Assembly (NCBI RefSeq): GCF_947179165.1
Contig: NC_077247.1
Location: 47,784,935-47,848,934 of the forward strand
From: Solanum dulcamara
Taxonomy: Eukaryota > Streptophyta > Magnoliopsida > Solanales > Solanaceae
Reading direction: 5' to 3'
DNA: 64,000 nucleotides
The notes under the pieces were generated by a model, which was given only the letters and a program-made list of their open reading frames with translations, did not search any database and was not told where the DNA came from. Positions within the stretch are counted from its first letter, which is position 1, and each line of letters starts with the position of its first letter. The position numbers were made by a program, and so were the translations under genes. Positions 11,145-22,320 of this stretch are shown here, piece by piece.

Positions 11145-14100
11145 ATGGAAATACCTCAAATCTTGTTTGGATCAATGATAAATCACGAGGATATTTGTGT
11201 AATTGATATTGGAACAACCCATGCTATATTTAAAGACAAAAAATATTTTTTCAATTTACTTAGAAGAAAAGCTAATGTTACTACAATTTCTGGTAATTCA
11301 AAAATGATAGAAGGCTCCGGAAGAGCTACTATAATTCTGCCTAAGGGAACAAAAATTGTTATAGAAGATGCATTATTTTCTTCTAAATTCCCAAGAAACT
11401 TGTTAAGTTTTAAAGATATCCGCAGAAATGGATATCATGTTGAGACATTAAATGAAATGAATATTGAATATCTTGGTATAACCAAGAGTGTCTCAGACCA
11501 AAAATATATTTTGGAAAAATTACCAACTCTGTCATCTGGCCTATATTATGCAAAAAATTAGTGCAATTGAAGCAAATATGATCGTAAACCAGAAGTTTAC
11601 TAATCCAAATATATTTGTGCTATGGCATGATCGAATAGGTCATCCTGGATCAATAATGATGAGACGAATTCTTGAAAATTCAACTGGACATCCGTTAAAG
11701 AACCAGAAGATTCTTACAAATGATGAATTTTTATGTGTTGCTTGTTATCAAGGCAAATTAATTGCCAGACCATCGACCCTGAAGGTTGGCATCGAATCTC
11801 TTGGCTTTTTAGAGCGTATACATGGAGATATATATGGACCTATTCATCCACCTAGTAGATTGTTTAGATATTTTATGGTTCTAATAGATGCATCATCTAG
11901 ATGGTCTCATGTGTGCTTATTATCATCTCGCAACCTAGCGTTTGCGAAGTTGTTAGCACAAATAATAAGATTGAGGGCGCAATTCCCAGATTATCCAATT
12001 AAGGCCATTCGCCTTGATAATGCTGGAAAATTTACATCCCAAGCATTTAATGATTATTGCTTATCAATTGGGATAAAAATTGAACATCCTGTTGCTCATG
12101 TTCATACTCAAAATGGCCTTGCAGAGTCATTTATAAAGCTCCTACAATTGATAGCAAGACCTCTACTAATGAAAACAAAATTGCCAATTACTGTTTGGGG
12201 TCATGCTATTTTACATGCAGCAGCACTTGTACGTCTAAGACCGACACATTATAATAAATACTCTCCGTCACAATTAGTATTTGGTCATAAACCAAATATA
12301 GCCCATTTAAGATTTTTTGGTTGTGCAGTATACATGCCTGTAGCACCACCACAACGTACAAAAATGGGTCCTCAACGAAGGTTGGACATATATGTTGGGT
12401 TTGACTCACCCTCCATAATTCGATACCTTGAACCGTTGACTGGAGATTTATTCACTGCTCGATTTGCAGATTGTCGGTTTGATGAAACAATTTTCCCGCC
12501 ATTAGGGGGAGAGAAAAAGGAATCCGAAAAAGAAAAAGAAATTGCGTGGAAAGTTTCATCACTATCACATTTTGATCCACGTACTCGCACATGTGAACAA
12601 GAGGTCCAGAAGATCATCCACTTGCAGAAAATAACAAATCAAATGCCAGATGCATTTACTGATTTAAAACGGATAACTAAGTCACATATCCCTGCAGTGA
12701 ATGTACCTATCCAGATTGATGTCCCAAAAGGACCATCTAAAAGTATTATAGCTTCTGAATCCCAAACACGCCAGAAGCGTGGTAGACCGTTGGGTTCAAA
12801 GGATAAAAATCCTAGAAAGAGAAGCGTGAGAAACAATAAAGATGATACTACAATAGAACCTCCTGAAGAAAGTCAAGATTTGAGTAATCCTGATATTCCT
12901 GAAGAAATCAGTGAACCCGAGACTCAAGTGAATGAAAAACTTTCAATAAGTTCTTTCGATGATGAGATAAAATTAGATCGATCTAAAATCACGGTTGATA
13001 ATGTTTTTGCATATAATGTTGCACTTAACCTCATGCAAGATAGTGAAAGTCTTGAGCCTAAATCCGTCGAAGAATGTCGACGTAGATGTGATTGGCCAGA
13101 ATGACAAAAGGCAATTCAATCAGAATTAGACTCACTTGCTAAACGTGAGATTTTTGGACCTGTAGTCCAAAATCCTGAAGGTGTAAAACCAGTTGGCTAT
13201 AAATGAGTTTTTGTTAGAAAACGAAATGAGAGAAATAAAATTGTAAGATATAAGGCACGCCTTGTTGCACAAGGATTCTCTCAAAGATTCGGAGTCAACT
13301 ATGAAGAAACATATTCACCAGTTATGGATGGAATAACTTTTCGATATCTCATCAGTTTAGCTATACATAAAAATCTTGAAATACATCTAATGGATGTAGT
13401 TACAGCTTACCTTTATGGTTCACTTGATAATGAAATTTCCATGAAAATTCCAAATGGATTAAAATTGCCTGAAGCATGTAAAAAGTCTCCGAAAATGTAC
13501 TCAATAAAACTACAAAGATCATTATATGGTTTAAAACAATCAGGGCGTATGTGGTATAATCGCCTCAGTGAGTACTTGATAAATGAAGGCTATATAAATG
13601 ATGTCATTTGTCCATGTGTTTTTATTAAGAAAACAAAATCAGAGTTTGTTATACTCGCCGTTTATGTTGATGATATAAATCTCATTGGAACCCCTGAAGA
13701 GGTCCAAAAGGCAATTGAATATCTAAAGAAAGAATTTGAAATGAAAGACCTTGAAAAGACAAAACTTTGTCTAGGTCTGCAAATTGAACATTTAGCAGAC
13801 GGAGTTTTTGTCCATCAATCTGCCTACACTGAGAAAATCTTAAAAAGATTTTACATAGACAAAGCACATCCATTAAGTACTCCAATGGTTGTTCGATCAC
13901 TTGAAGTTGAAAAGGATCAGTTTCGACCTCCAGAAGAGGATGAAGAAACTCTTGGTTCTGAAGTACCATATCTCAGTGTTATTGGCGCACTTATGTACCT
14001 TGCTAACGCAACTAGGCCTGATATAACATTTTCTGTCAATTTGCTAGCAAGGTATAGTTCATCCCCAACGCGAAGGCATTGGAACAGTATCAAACATATT

Positions 14101-14664
14101 TTGCGATACCTGAAGGGTACTATTGATATAAGTTTGTTTTATACTAACAAAGGATGCGCAGACCTTATTGGTTATGCAGATGCAGGTTATTTATCAGACC
14201 CACATAAAGCTCGATCTCAAACAGATTATCTATTTACACACGGAGGAACTGCTATATCATGGCGATCTACAAAACAGTCCATTGTTGCTAATTCTTCAAA
14301 TCATGCTGAAATAATAGCAATTCATGAAGCAAGTAGAGAATGTGTGTGGTTGAGATCGATGATACAGTTCATCAAAGAAAGATGTGGTTTGGAAAATAAT
14401 GTTAAAATACCCACAATTATATTCGAAGACAATGCCGCGTGCATAGCTCAATTGAAAGGTGACTTCATAAAAGGAGACAGAACGAAACACATTTCACCAA
14501 AATTATTCTTCACACATGATCTTCAGAAAAATGGTGAAATTGATGTACAACAAGTTCGTTCAAGTGATAATCTTGCAGATTTATTCACAAGGGCATTACT
14601 AACATCAACTTTTGAGAAGCTAAGGCATAAGGTTGGAATGCGCCGTCTCCAAAATATCAAATGA
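11145..14664 (+). pseudogene. Copia pol (protease-integrase-RT-RNase H), broken
   Basis: The protease region starts at 11145. Its catalytic motif is VIDIGTTHA, altered from D-S/T-G. A frameshift in an A run (11552-11557) moves translation to the next frame. Integrase follows: LWHDRIGH and CVACYQGK for the zinc part, then GDIYGPI, RLDNAGKF and NGLAESF for the DDE core. In-frame TGA codons at 13102-13104 and 13204-13206 replace probable Trp codons. RT keeps its active site (AVYVDDINLIG, near 13661) and RNase H runs to the TGA at 14662-14664. Pol is in the same frame as gag, behind one stop and a 132-bp open spacer. Confidence 0.9.
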
Positions 14665-14936
14665 AGTTTTCATCAGGGGGAGTAAAATACGCGCTGCACT
14701 CTTTTTCCCTTAACCACGATTTTTGTCCCATTGGGTTTTCCTGGCAAGATTTTTAATGAGGCGGCAATCAAGGCGTATTACCAGATTTGTGTACTCTTTT
14801 TCCTTCATTAGGCTTTTCCCACTGGGTTTTTTCCTAGTAAGGTTTTAACGAGGCACAACATCAGAATAACTATGTATCTTATTTCTTGTAAAGTATTTTT
14901 ATAGCGGCACATTACACGTGGACATCTAAGGGGGAG
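14665..14936 (+). other. Copia 3' untranslated region with a repeated motif
   Basis: Between the pol stop and the LTR, a motif occurs twice: a CCCA-TTGGGTTTTCCTGG-type string and then a GCAAGATTTTTAA/GTAAGGTTTTAACGAGGC-type string, near 14727-14764 and 14815-14854. A purine tract (cagggggag, 14674-14682) precedes the first copy and the true polypurine tract ends the region. Confidence 0.65.
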
Positions 14937-15171
14937 TGTTAAGTAGAATATGTGGAATGTCCACTAAACAAAATTATTTAAATAAGTGGGGCCCACTGAA
15001 AATGGACAGCCCACTAAATTATGCATATATATATATAGAGGCATAATTGATATGGAAGATACACATAGAAAACATATTAGTACAAAATATACATACGATA
15101 ATTCTCTTTTGTTCTTTCTTCTCTCAGATTCTCTCCGTCTCAAATTGCTAGATTTAGTTTATTTTATAACA
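14937..15171 (+). repeat. 3' LTR of the 9.7-15.2 kb Copia
   Basis: 235 bp, starting TGTTA directly after the polypurine tract and ending TAACA, followed by the target duplication CTACT. A TA-rich TATA-like tract lies near 15023-15036. It is the reference for reading the rearranged 5' end. Confidence 0.9.
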
Positions 15172-15176
15172 CTACT

Positions 15177-16839
15177 TTATTTGTTTTCACCTTACTAATT
15201 AAATACCTACAAAGTATATATGCCTTCCAATTCTTATTGATCCAGTGACAGCAACATTTGGACGTGGCATCGATTGAAAGGTAATGTTAGTGACATATCA
15301 CGTCATCTGGAAAATACTACATATAGCATGATTTCTTTGATCCATAGAGTTAAAATTTTAAAAAATAAGTAAATAGTCATAAATTAAAAATTATAACTTA
15401 TAATTTTTTGTTTATAAACCATAAGCTATAAACTCATTCAAACAAGCTCATAGTGTCGCGGTGTTTCAAACATCTTGAAATTGAAATATAGTCTTAATAA
15501 TTTCATGATCAACATAAATTCAATAAGAATTTAAATGTATACAACTACATATTTCATTACTAACGAGGCTCCGAATGTACTTGGATAACTAGCTGAAAAA
15601 ACTTGAGAGTGGGGTCCGGTATAGCAAATAGGGGTGAACAAAATAGATCCTTAAATTGAATCAAATCGAAAAAGAAATATTTAACTAGTGATTTGGTTCG
15701 ACTTAATTTGGTATTGAAATTTTTTTAACTATATTTGGGTTTTGATTTTAACTAAAAAAAGTCAATCCAATACCAAATCAATCCGACATGATATATATAT
15801 AAAAAAAAAATACATTTATTTTATACATAAAAGTATTTACTTTGATATAATTTATAAATATTTGTAATACTTTTTAATAGTTTTTATCTTTTAACATACT
15901 ATTTCAAGTTTGAGAGTTGGAATTTTATTTAGTTTAGTAAAAATTATAGTCCATAGATATTAGTAACTCTAATAAAGCTCAAACAAAATAAAATCAATAC
16001 TAATGCTAACAAAAAAATCAATTCATCACTAAGAATGACAATAATGTTGAATATTTGCTCTTTAGTATTATATTAGTTTAGACAATTAAAATACATAACC
16101 TAATTTTAGTTTTTCTTTAATGTTTAGTCATGCAATTAATACAACTTATTAAACTTATTTTAAGATGATTTAGCGTTCGTTTGGATTGGTTTATAAGTTG
16201 TTTTCAACTATTTTGAGTATTTGGCTGACCCACTTTAAAGTCATTTTGTGCTTAAAATAAGCCCCCAAAAAAATTGGGTATGTTTGACTTTGGATATCTA
16301 AAGCAGCTTATAAACACCCAAAAAATAGGGTTATCCCAACTTATTTTTTTGGCTGTGTTAGAATTATAATCATTTTTATTATGACTTATTAATTCACAAT
16401 ATTTACTTAATGCGATTTTAGTATTATTATTATTATTTATTTATTAAATATTATGATTTCATCACTCATATCATATTTTGTATTACTTTTTTAGGAAACA
16501 TGGTGAAAAAACTAGGATTCTACTTGGTTAGGTTACAAGATAAGAGACAATATATTGGCTACTCGACATTTGTTATACATGTTTATCTTTATCTAGAGAA
16601 AGAAGTAAATAGAGATGAAAGAGTTGCAAAATTGTAATTGCAAATGAACAAATAGATTAGGCAAAATAACACATAGTTTTGTTGGGCTTAAATGAAGTAT
16701 AACCCAAAATGTGGATGAACCCATAGGTCGCCCGGGCTTTTATCGTTGGGACATTGTATCTAGCTAATCCGTTAGGTCCAATCTCGGGTATATGGCAATT
16801 TGCACAAGTAGGATCATTTTTTCGTTGCTATTTAACTTT
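15177..16839. other. intergenic with degenerate foldback repeats
   Basis: No gene is seen. From about 15627 (aggggtgaacaaaat) a stretch has arms like those of the MITE families in this window, without a clear second end. Around 16172-16345 there is a half of another foldback-like repeat (cgtttggattggtttataag). Confidence 0.45.
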
Positions 16840-17410
16840 TCATCCTATCAATCAATTCGGTTCGATTTTATGTATTATCAATTTTTAATTTTTAAATATA
16901 CTAAACAAATATTTAACTCAATAAGATATTTTTTTATCAATTTTTTGCCCCTGGTGGTTCGATTTTCGATTTAACCAATAAGAAAATGCACAAAAAATAA
17001 ATATATGACTTCTCCGACAAGTTGGCGTGACAGGATAATAATGTAATTTTTATAAAATACTCATAAAATAGAAATAGTAATAACTAACATTAAAAAAATT
17101 ATACAAGTGCAACACAAATAAAATAATTTATTTCTTGTGAACTCAAAGTCAACGTGGAGTGTGAATTGAATGCGAAAGGGTAAACACACTAACTAGTAGG
17201 TAATGATATTAATATTTAACATTTATATAGGGTAAAGTAGTAAATTGATACAGTTTTAATGGATTATCAATTTATTCAATAACCCGATATTAAAAAATCA
17301 AAATCAAACCAATAATCCGATAATTTTTTTTTATAAAACCATTAAAAATCTGTAACCCAATAACAATAAATCAATATTTTTTTCTTAATTCGATTTTTGC
17401 ACACCCCTAT
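16840..17410 (+). repeat. dispersed foldback repeat, copy 1
   Basis: It shares a body with 39355-39930 (same orientation) and 41640-42425 (inverse). Common landmarks are aaccaataagaaaatgc, a gggtaaagtagtaaatt-type string and arms of cgatttaccaataaccc type. The right end reads ttttttgcacacccctatt. Ends were matched by eye and no target duplication was established. Confidence 0.6.
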
Positions 17411-18419
17411 TAAAAGATCAACATAAGATTTAGAATGTACTAGCCACAAGTCATGATTAATCATCAGAAGTTTATTATTACTTGTGTTGTAACTTTAGAA
17501 CAAATATGGTGGATCAGCCCGTTTTTGACGGTATAAATTCTGGCGAAGCACTAGATTTTAGTATAAATTATGTTATAAGTTTGGAACAAATTCCCAGCGG
17601 ATCATCAAAAGTTTTTGACAGATTTTACTGAAACGGTTTTACTTAGATGCAACCTAAATCGTCAAAAACCATAAATCAAGCTCAACAAAAGCCAATAATG
17701 ATGTCTTTCAATCAAATAAATAATGGATCTTAGATTTTCTACTCCACATATTAAAGGAATAAAATCAGTTATAAATGATCATATGTTTGAAATTTTGATA
17801 TTAATAACTGTAAAATTGCATATTTGATATGTTTTATGTCTCTTACACGTTTACTCTATCTTTTTTTTTGTTGTTGTTGTGTACAAAATGTGACCTGCTC
17901 ATAATAGTGGAATATCTCTTAAATGGAAAGTATATGACTCATTTATTAGCCACTTTACAATGACATTTCACCTTCTGTTTCCTTTCCTTTCATAAAGCCT
18001 CCATTTCCAAAGGTTAGATCTATGCAAAGAACACATGCATTTGCACACACACGGAAAAGGAAAAAGGGGTGGGAAGCATAAGAGTCTGAATCTTTTAGTT
18101 AGACTTTAGTATGTACTTAATCAATGAGGGTAGAAAGAGCGCACTGTAGTTTGGATGCACTGCCTGTTTGTGATTTGATATAATGTCCGGGCATGTTCTA
18201 TGCTTTGATAAATAAGGCATATGCTTTGCGGCTCCAAATTTTTACCAAAAATAAATTATGTGTTAATTTTTTCATAGAAAAAATTTAATTATTTATGATA
18301 AAAAGTACATTTTCTTAAAAAAATAAATTATATTATTTATTCTCTTTAATTCCATTCAAATAGAAGAAATCAATAAAATATTCTTTTGTCTTTTTACATT
18401 CTCTTTGCTAACACTCACA
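17411..18419. other. intergenic, no gene seen
   Basis: AT-rich, with a short TTG run at about 17869-17880 that may be the relic tail of another RTE or SINE copy. Confidence 0.45.
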
Positions 18420-20312
18420 TTAAGGAGATAGAGACATTGTACTGGGAGATTTGGCGTACTCTCATTGTCTTCGAGACTTTGGGTACTGAAGGTGTTTTGA
18501 GGTTGAGGAGGTTAGACGTGTTGTTAGCAGAATGAGGAGGGGAGAGCGACAGGGCCTGATGAGATTTCGGTGAACTTTTGAAAGAGCATTAATAAAGCAG
18601 ATTTGGAGTGGTTGACTAAGTTATTTAATGTTATTTTAAAGACTTCTAAGATGCCTGATGAATAGAGGTGGAGTACTATGGTTCCATTGTACAAGAATAA
18701 GGGTGATATCCAAAACTATAATAATTACAAGGGTATCAAATTACTAAGCCACACTATGAAGATTTGGAAGAGAGTGGTGGAGATGAGGGTGAGGAGAGAA
18801 GTGTCAATCTTAGAGAACCAGTTCGGATTCATGTGGGACGGTCGACTACTGAAGCAATCCATCTTATGTGGAGACTGGTGGAGAAATTTAGAGAAAGAAA
18901 AAGGGATCTCCATATGGTGTTCATTGACCTTGAAAAGGCTTATGACAAAGTTCCGAGGGATGTTCTCTAGAGGTGTCTGGAGGCTAAAGGTGTCCCGATA
19001 GTGTATATTAGGACGATAAAGCACATGTATGCTGGAGCCAAGACTCGGGTTAGGACGGTGGGAAGTGACTCAGAGCATTTTTCTGTTGAGGTGGGACTAC
19101 ACTAGGGATCGATGTTGAGCCCTTTTCTTTTTGCCTTAGTGATGGATGAGCTGACACGGTCTATTCAGGAGGAGGTTCCATGGTGTATACTATTTGCGGA
19201 TGATATAGTTTTGATTGATGAGACTCGGAACAGAGTTAATTATAGGTTGGAGGTTTGGAGACAAACGCTGGAGTCCAAAGGGTTCAGATTGAATAGGACC
19301 AAAACAGAATACTTAGAGTGCAAATTTAGTGATGTGGTGGATGAAAAGGGTAGGGAAGTGAGGCTTGCCACCCAACCTATCCCCAAGACAGAAAATTTTA
19401 AATATCTTGGATCCATCATCTAGAGTAGTTGGGACATCGATGATGATGTCACGCACAGCATTGGGGGAGCATGGTTGAAATAGAGAATCTTGTGTGATAA
19501 GAAGGTAACGCCTAAACTTAAAGGTAAGTTCTACAGAATGATTATTAGACCAGCGTTCTTATATGGAGTGGAGTACTGCGAATAAAGAACTCTCATGTTT
19601 AGAAAATGCATGTTGCAGAGATGAGGATACTGAGATGGATGTGTGGACACACTAGGAATGATGTTATTCGGGAGAAGGTGAAAGTGGCATCTGTGGTCGA
19701 CAAGATGAGAGAAGCGAGACTAAGATGGTTTGAGCATGTGTAGATGAGCGGTGTCGACGCCCCAGTTAGAAGGTACGAACGGTTGGATTTGGGGGCTATG
19801 CGGAGAGATAAGCGTAGAGCGAAAAAGTATTGGAGAGAGGTGATTAGACAAGACATAGTGGTACTCCATATCACCGAAGACATGACCTTCAATAGAAAAA
19901 ACTGGAGGTCGCGGATTAGGGTAGAAGGCTAGTATGGATAGAATGGTTACCGTGTGTCGATTAAGGGTGGTCATAGGTCTAGACATGCCTTTATAATTGT
20001 GTTGCTATTGCCTTTGATTACTGTAGTACTTTGCTATAGTTATTGTGTTTGTCTTGTAAATTTTGCATTACATTTTATTTTTATTTTTATTTCTATTTTT
20101 ACTATTTTATTATTAGTATTTTTTATTTTTTATTTTTTTATTTTTCTTTATGCTATATATTTTTTTTCTCTCGTACTTGGAACTGTGACTTTCAAGCTGA
20201 GAATCTTTTAGAAATAATCTATCTATCTCCATGAAATAGTGGTAAGATCTGCGTATATCCTACACTCACTAGACCCCACTTGTGGATTGCACTGAATTGT
20301 TGTTGTTGTTTT
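18420..20312 (+). mobile_element. RTE-type LINE, 5' truncated
   Basis: Non-LTR retrotransposon. The conserved RT region is present in pieces. The 3' end has the tail typical of plant RTE elements (ggtaagatctgcg, then agaccccacttgtgga, then a TTG run at 20297-20309). No endonuclease domain is seen upstream of about 18420, as expected for 5' truncation. No target duplication was identified. Confidence 0.85.
18430..19932 (+). pseudogene. RTE reverse transcriptase, broken
   Basis: Readable blocks in order are: GPDEI near 18555; WSTMVPLYKNKGDIQNYNNY from 18669; FIDLEKAYDKVPRD near 18920-18961; [16 protein letters not shown] near 19109; the catalytic LFADDIVLI near 19188; the thumb region [14 protein letters not shown] near 19287; and the C-terminal block VDAPVRRYERLDLG from 19750. 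A frameshift lies near 18830-18845. Stops occur at 18968-18970, about 19103-19105 and 19421-19423, and the frame changes again before 19744. The active-site Asp pair survives but the gene is inactive. Confidence 0.88.
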
Positions 20313-20758
20313 TCTTTTTTGTGAATGTAACTCAGCTAATTGACATAAAACGTTCAACATGCATACAAATCCTCCAATCATAAAATAAACAACAGTTTTT
20401 TTATACCCTCCTTCAGCCCGTTCATGGATCAGTTTGGAACGGTTATTGATCAAAATCAAAATCAAACTAATTTAATCAATTTTAAAATTATTAAAATCAA
20501 ACAAAATAAAATACACCCATTTGTTTGGTTATTATTGGTTTCAATTTGATTCGGTTATTCGATTAATAACTATACAGAAAAATAAAAGAAACAATTCATT
20601 CAAAATATAAAAAAAAGACAATAATTCCTTAAAAAAAATTATTTTTGTGCCATTTTGGATCTTATAATTCTTATACAAGAATTTTAATTATTTTTAACTT
20701 TCTTCTTATATTGTTAGTTAATCCAATGTACTAAACAATATAAACTTACTGAATAACG

Positions 20759-21333
20759 AAATCACTGGTGCTCGATCTAGTGGTATTTTTATGGGGATTC
20801 TATTTATCGCTGTAGGATCCCTATTCAAGATCACTGCAGTTCCTTTTCGGGCGGCTGTAGAACGGCCACCTATAGGTGGTAGGGTAGGGTGGGTGGTACC
20901 GCTCTGCGGCCAATCTTCCTAACCGCGCACAGGCCGGGCTTAGAGCGCGTGAAACTCATCACTACCTCGTAAAGGCGTTGAGACCATAGCATGTTACACG
21001 AAAGCGTCGCTTTCTCTGTAGTGTTGTCACACAGTTGTCCGCCTAGAAGAGCAACTCGCTCTGTAGTGTTGTCACACAAGATAAGCACGACGCCCGCCTG
21101 CTGGCCGGGCGAATCGAAGTTATCTTCCGGTCAACTGTCCACCCAGTCAAGTGCAAAAAACACAGTAGAATCACGCAACGCACGCTGCTGGTGTGCTTCC
21201 TGCTCGCGAGGAAAGAAAGAAGAGCGACAGGGTTCAGTTCAGATTTGACTGTTTGCAGCATGGGAGCAGATTCCCCAAAAAATCCCTGGGAACAATGAAA
21301 AAAAAAAGATATCTCGATAACGAAAACTGCATA
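20759..21333 (+). other. nuclear mitochondrial insert (NUMT) with part of nad2
   Basis: A GC-richer segment breaks the MITE between two points that are contiguous in copy A. Its first 90 bp read ITGARSSGIFMGILFIAVG, then SLFKITAVPF plus one C, matching plant mitochondrial NADH dehydrogenase subunit 2. The frame ends exactly where a C would need the next exon to complete a His codon. This fits the nad2 exon boundary at a trans-spliced group II intron. The remaining ~480 bp would then be intron or flanking mitochondrial DNA. The nad2 identity is from memory of the protein. The insert is not expected to be expressed. Confidence 0.82.
20761..20848 (+). pseudogene. nad2: nad2 exon fragment (mitochondrial origin)
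   Basis: 29 codons of NADH dehydrogenase subunit 2, a membrane subunit of respiratory complex I, plus one base. There is no start codon, no downstream exon and no nuclear expression signals. It is a dead copy inside the NUMT. The reading is uninterrupted, suggesting the transfer is not very old. Confidence 0.8.
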
Positions 21334-22109
21334 AGCTAATGATATAATTGTACAAACAAAAGACGCATCATATCTTACTATTGTCAATTAATGTGCTACA
21401 TTTTTTGCATAAAAAAATGTTCATAAAAAATAATGCATTAGGTATATATTATTATTAAAAACAATATGTATATAATTTGTCGGTTCAATTATTTCTTTGA
21501 TTTTCCTTGAACTAAACCAAAACCAAATCAAATATTGTCGATTTTTAAAAATGTAAAATCAAATCAAATAAAAAATCAATTTGATTTGATTTTTCAATTT
21601 GAATCGATTTTTATCCAAATCGTGAACACTCCTACCCTCCTTTATGTATAATGAAATTCTATCACTATCGATTGAATTTCTTTAGTTTAATTGAATATTA
21701 AGCACTCAAGATCGAAAAACAAAGTTCTCACTCTTGTGTTAATTTTATGTATATAATGTTTAAGATTAATTCTTGGATAACAAAAAGCACAAATTTAACT
21801 TGTCTCAGACATGCAGTTGCAGAGAGTTTTTGATAGAATTAAGAATTGCAAAATTAGCCCATAAAATTATGATTTTCACAAGGGATGGAATTCGAAAGTT
21901 TTTCCCATAATTTTCCAATAAATAAGACGATGTGGACTCTGCAAACAACAGGTGCACATGTTTTGTTTCAAAACCGATTCCAACACCAGTGGGAGTGTGT
22001 TTATGCAAACCAATTCATTGTCTGCTTCAAGATGAGACATGTTTTGTCAATGTTTCTCGTGATTTTTCAACAATACGACAGCTTCTAGAATACTCTGTAG
22101 CTCTCGAGA

Positions 22110-22320
22110 TTTTTTTAAGAAAATTAGTGAGTTTACACAGAAGGAAGGGACCACATCTCCAAAATCCTCCAGGATCTTTCAAAGCCCGACTAAATTCGAA
22201 TCGCGCACTGCAAGACCCATTTGGGTTGGCGCTCCCAATATAATTTTCTTCATACCTAGGGCTCGAATTCGAGACCTTTGATTAAGAGTGAAGCAGTTTC
22301 ACCACTGCACCACAACTCAT
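22110..22320 (-). mobile_element. tRNA-derived SINE
   Basis: On the minus strand the unit starts ATGAGTTGTGGTGCAGTGG (A-box match). It has a B-box-like GGTCTCGAATTCGAGCC about 45 bp on. The body includes GTGCGCGATTCGAATTTAG, a string common in Solanaceae repeats (from memory). It ends in an A run (plus T run 22110-22116). Ends are approximate. Confidence 0.7.

Larger units (their letters stand above)
9691..15171 (+). mobile_element. Copia LTR retrotransposon, mutated, with rearranged 5' end
   Basis: Ty1/copia element of about 5.5 kb with order gag, protease, integrase, RT, RNase H. It is flanked by the 5-bp duplication CTACT at 9686-9690 and 15172-15176. The 3' LTR (14937-15171, 235 bp) is normal. 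The 5' terminus instead carries an inverted LTR piece joined to a direct LTR piece. A primer-binding-site-like string (gttatcagcacgag) follows at 9947-9960. The polypurine tract (aagggggag, 14928-14936) abuts the 3' LTR. Gag has two premature stops, and pol has one frameshift and two premature stops, so it is not autonomous. Confidence 0.92.
20413..21633 (-). mobile_element. hAT-type MITE, copy B, split by mitochondrial DNA
   Basis: This is the same element as at 5499-6182, inverted. It has the shared landmark ttataattcttatacaagaa near 20663 and ends near gttcatggatc on the left and cgtgaacact on the right. It is flanked by an exact 8-bp duplication ACCCTCCT (20405-20412 and 21634-21641), diagnostic of the hAT type. 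Without the insert at about 20759-21333 it is about 646 bp, close to copy A's 684. Confidence 0.8.

Noticed and set aside
20991..21080. Repeated ctgtagtgttgtcacaca as a possible CRISPR-like repeat
   Set aside because: Only two copies, no array, and it lies within plant mitochondrial-type DNA.
21043..21387. Minus-strand 114-codon frame in the mitochondrial insert
   Set aside because: Opposite strand to nad2 and crosses the insert junction into MITE sequence. An artefact of GC-richer DNA.
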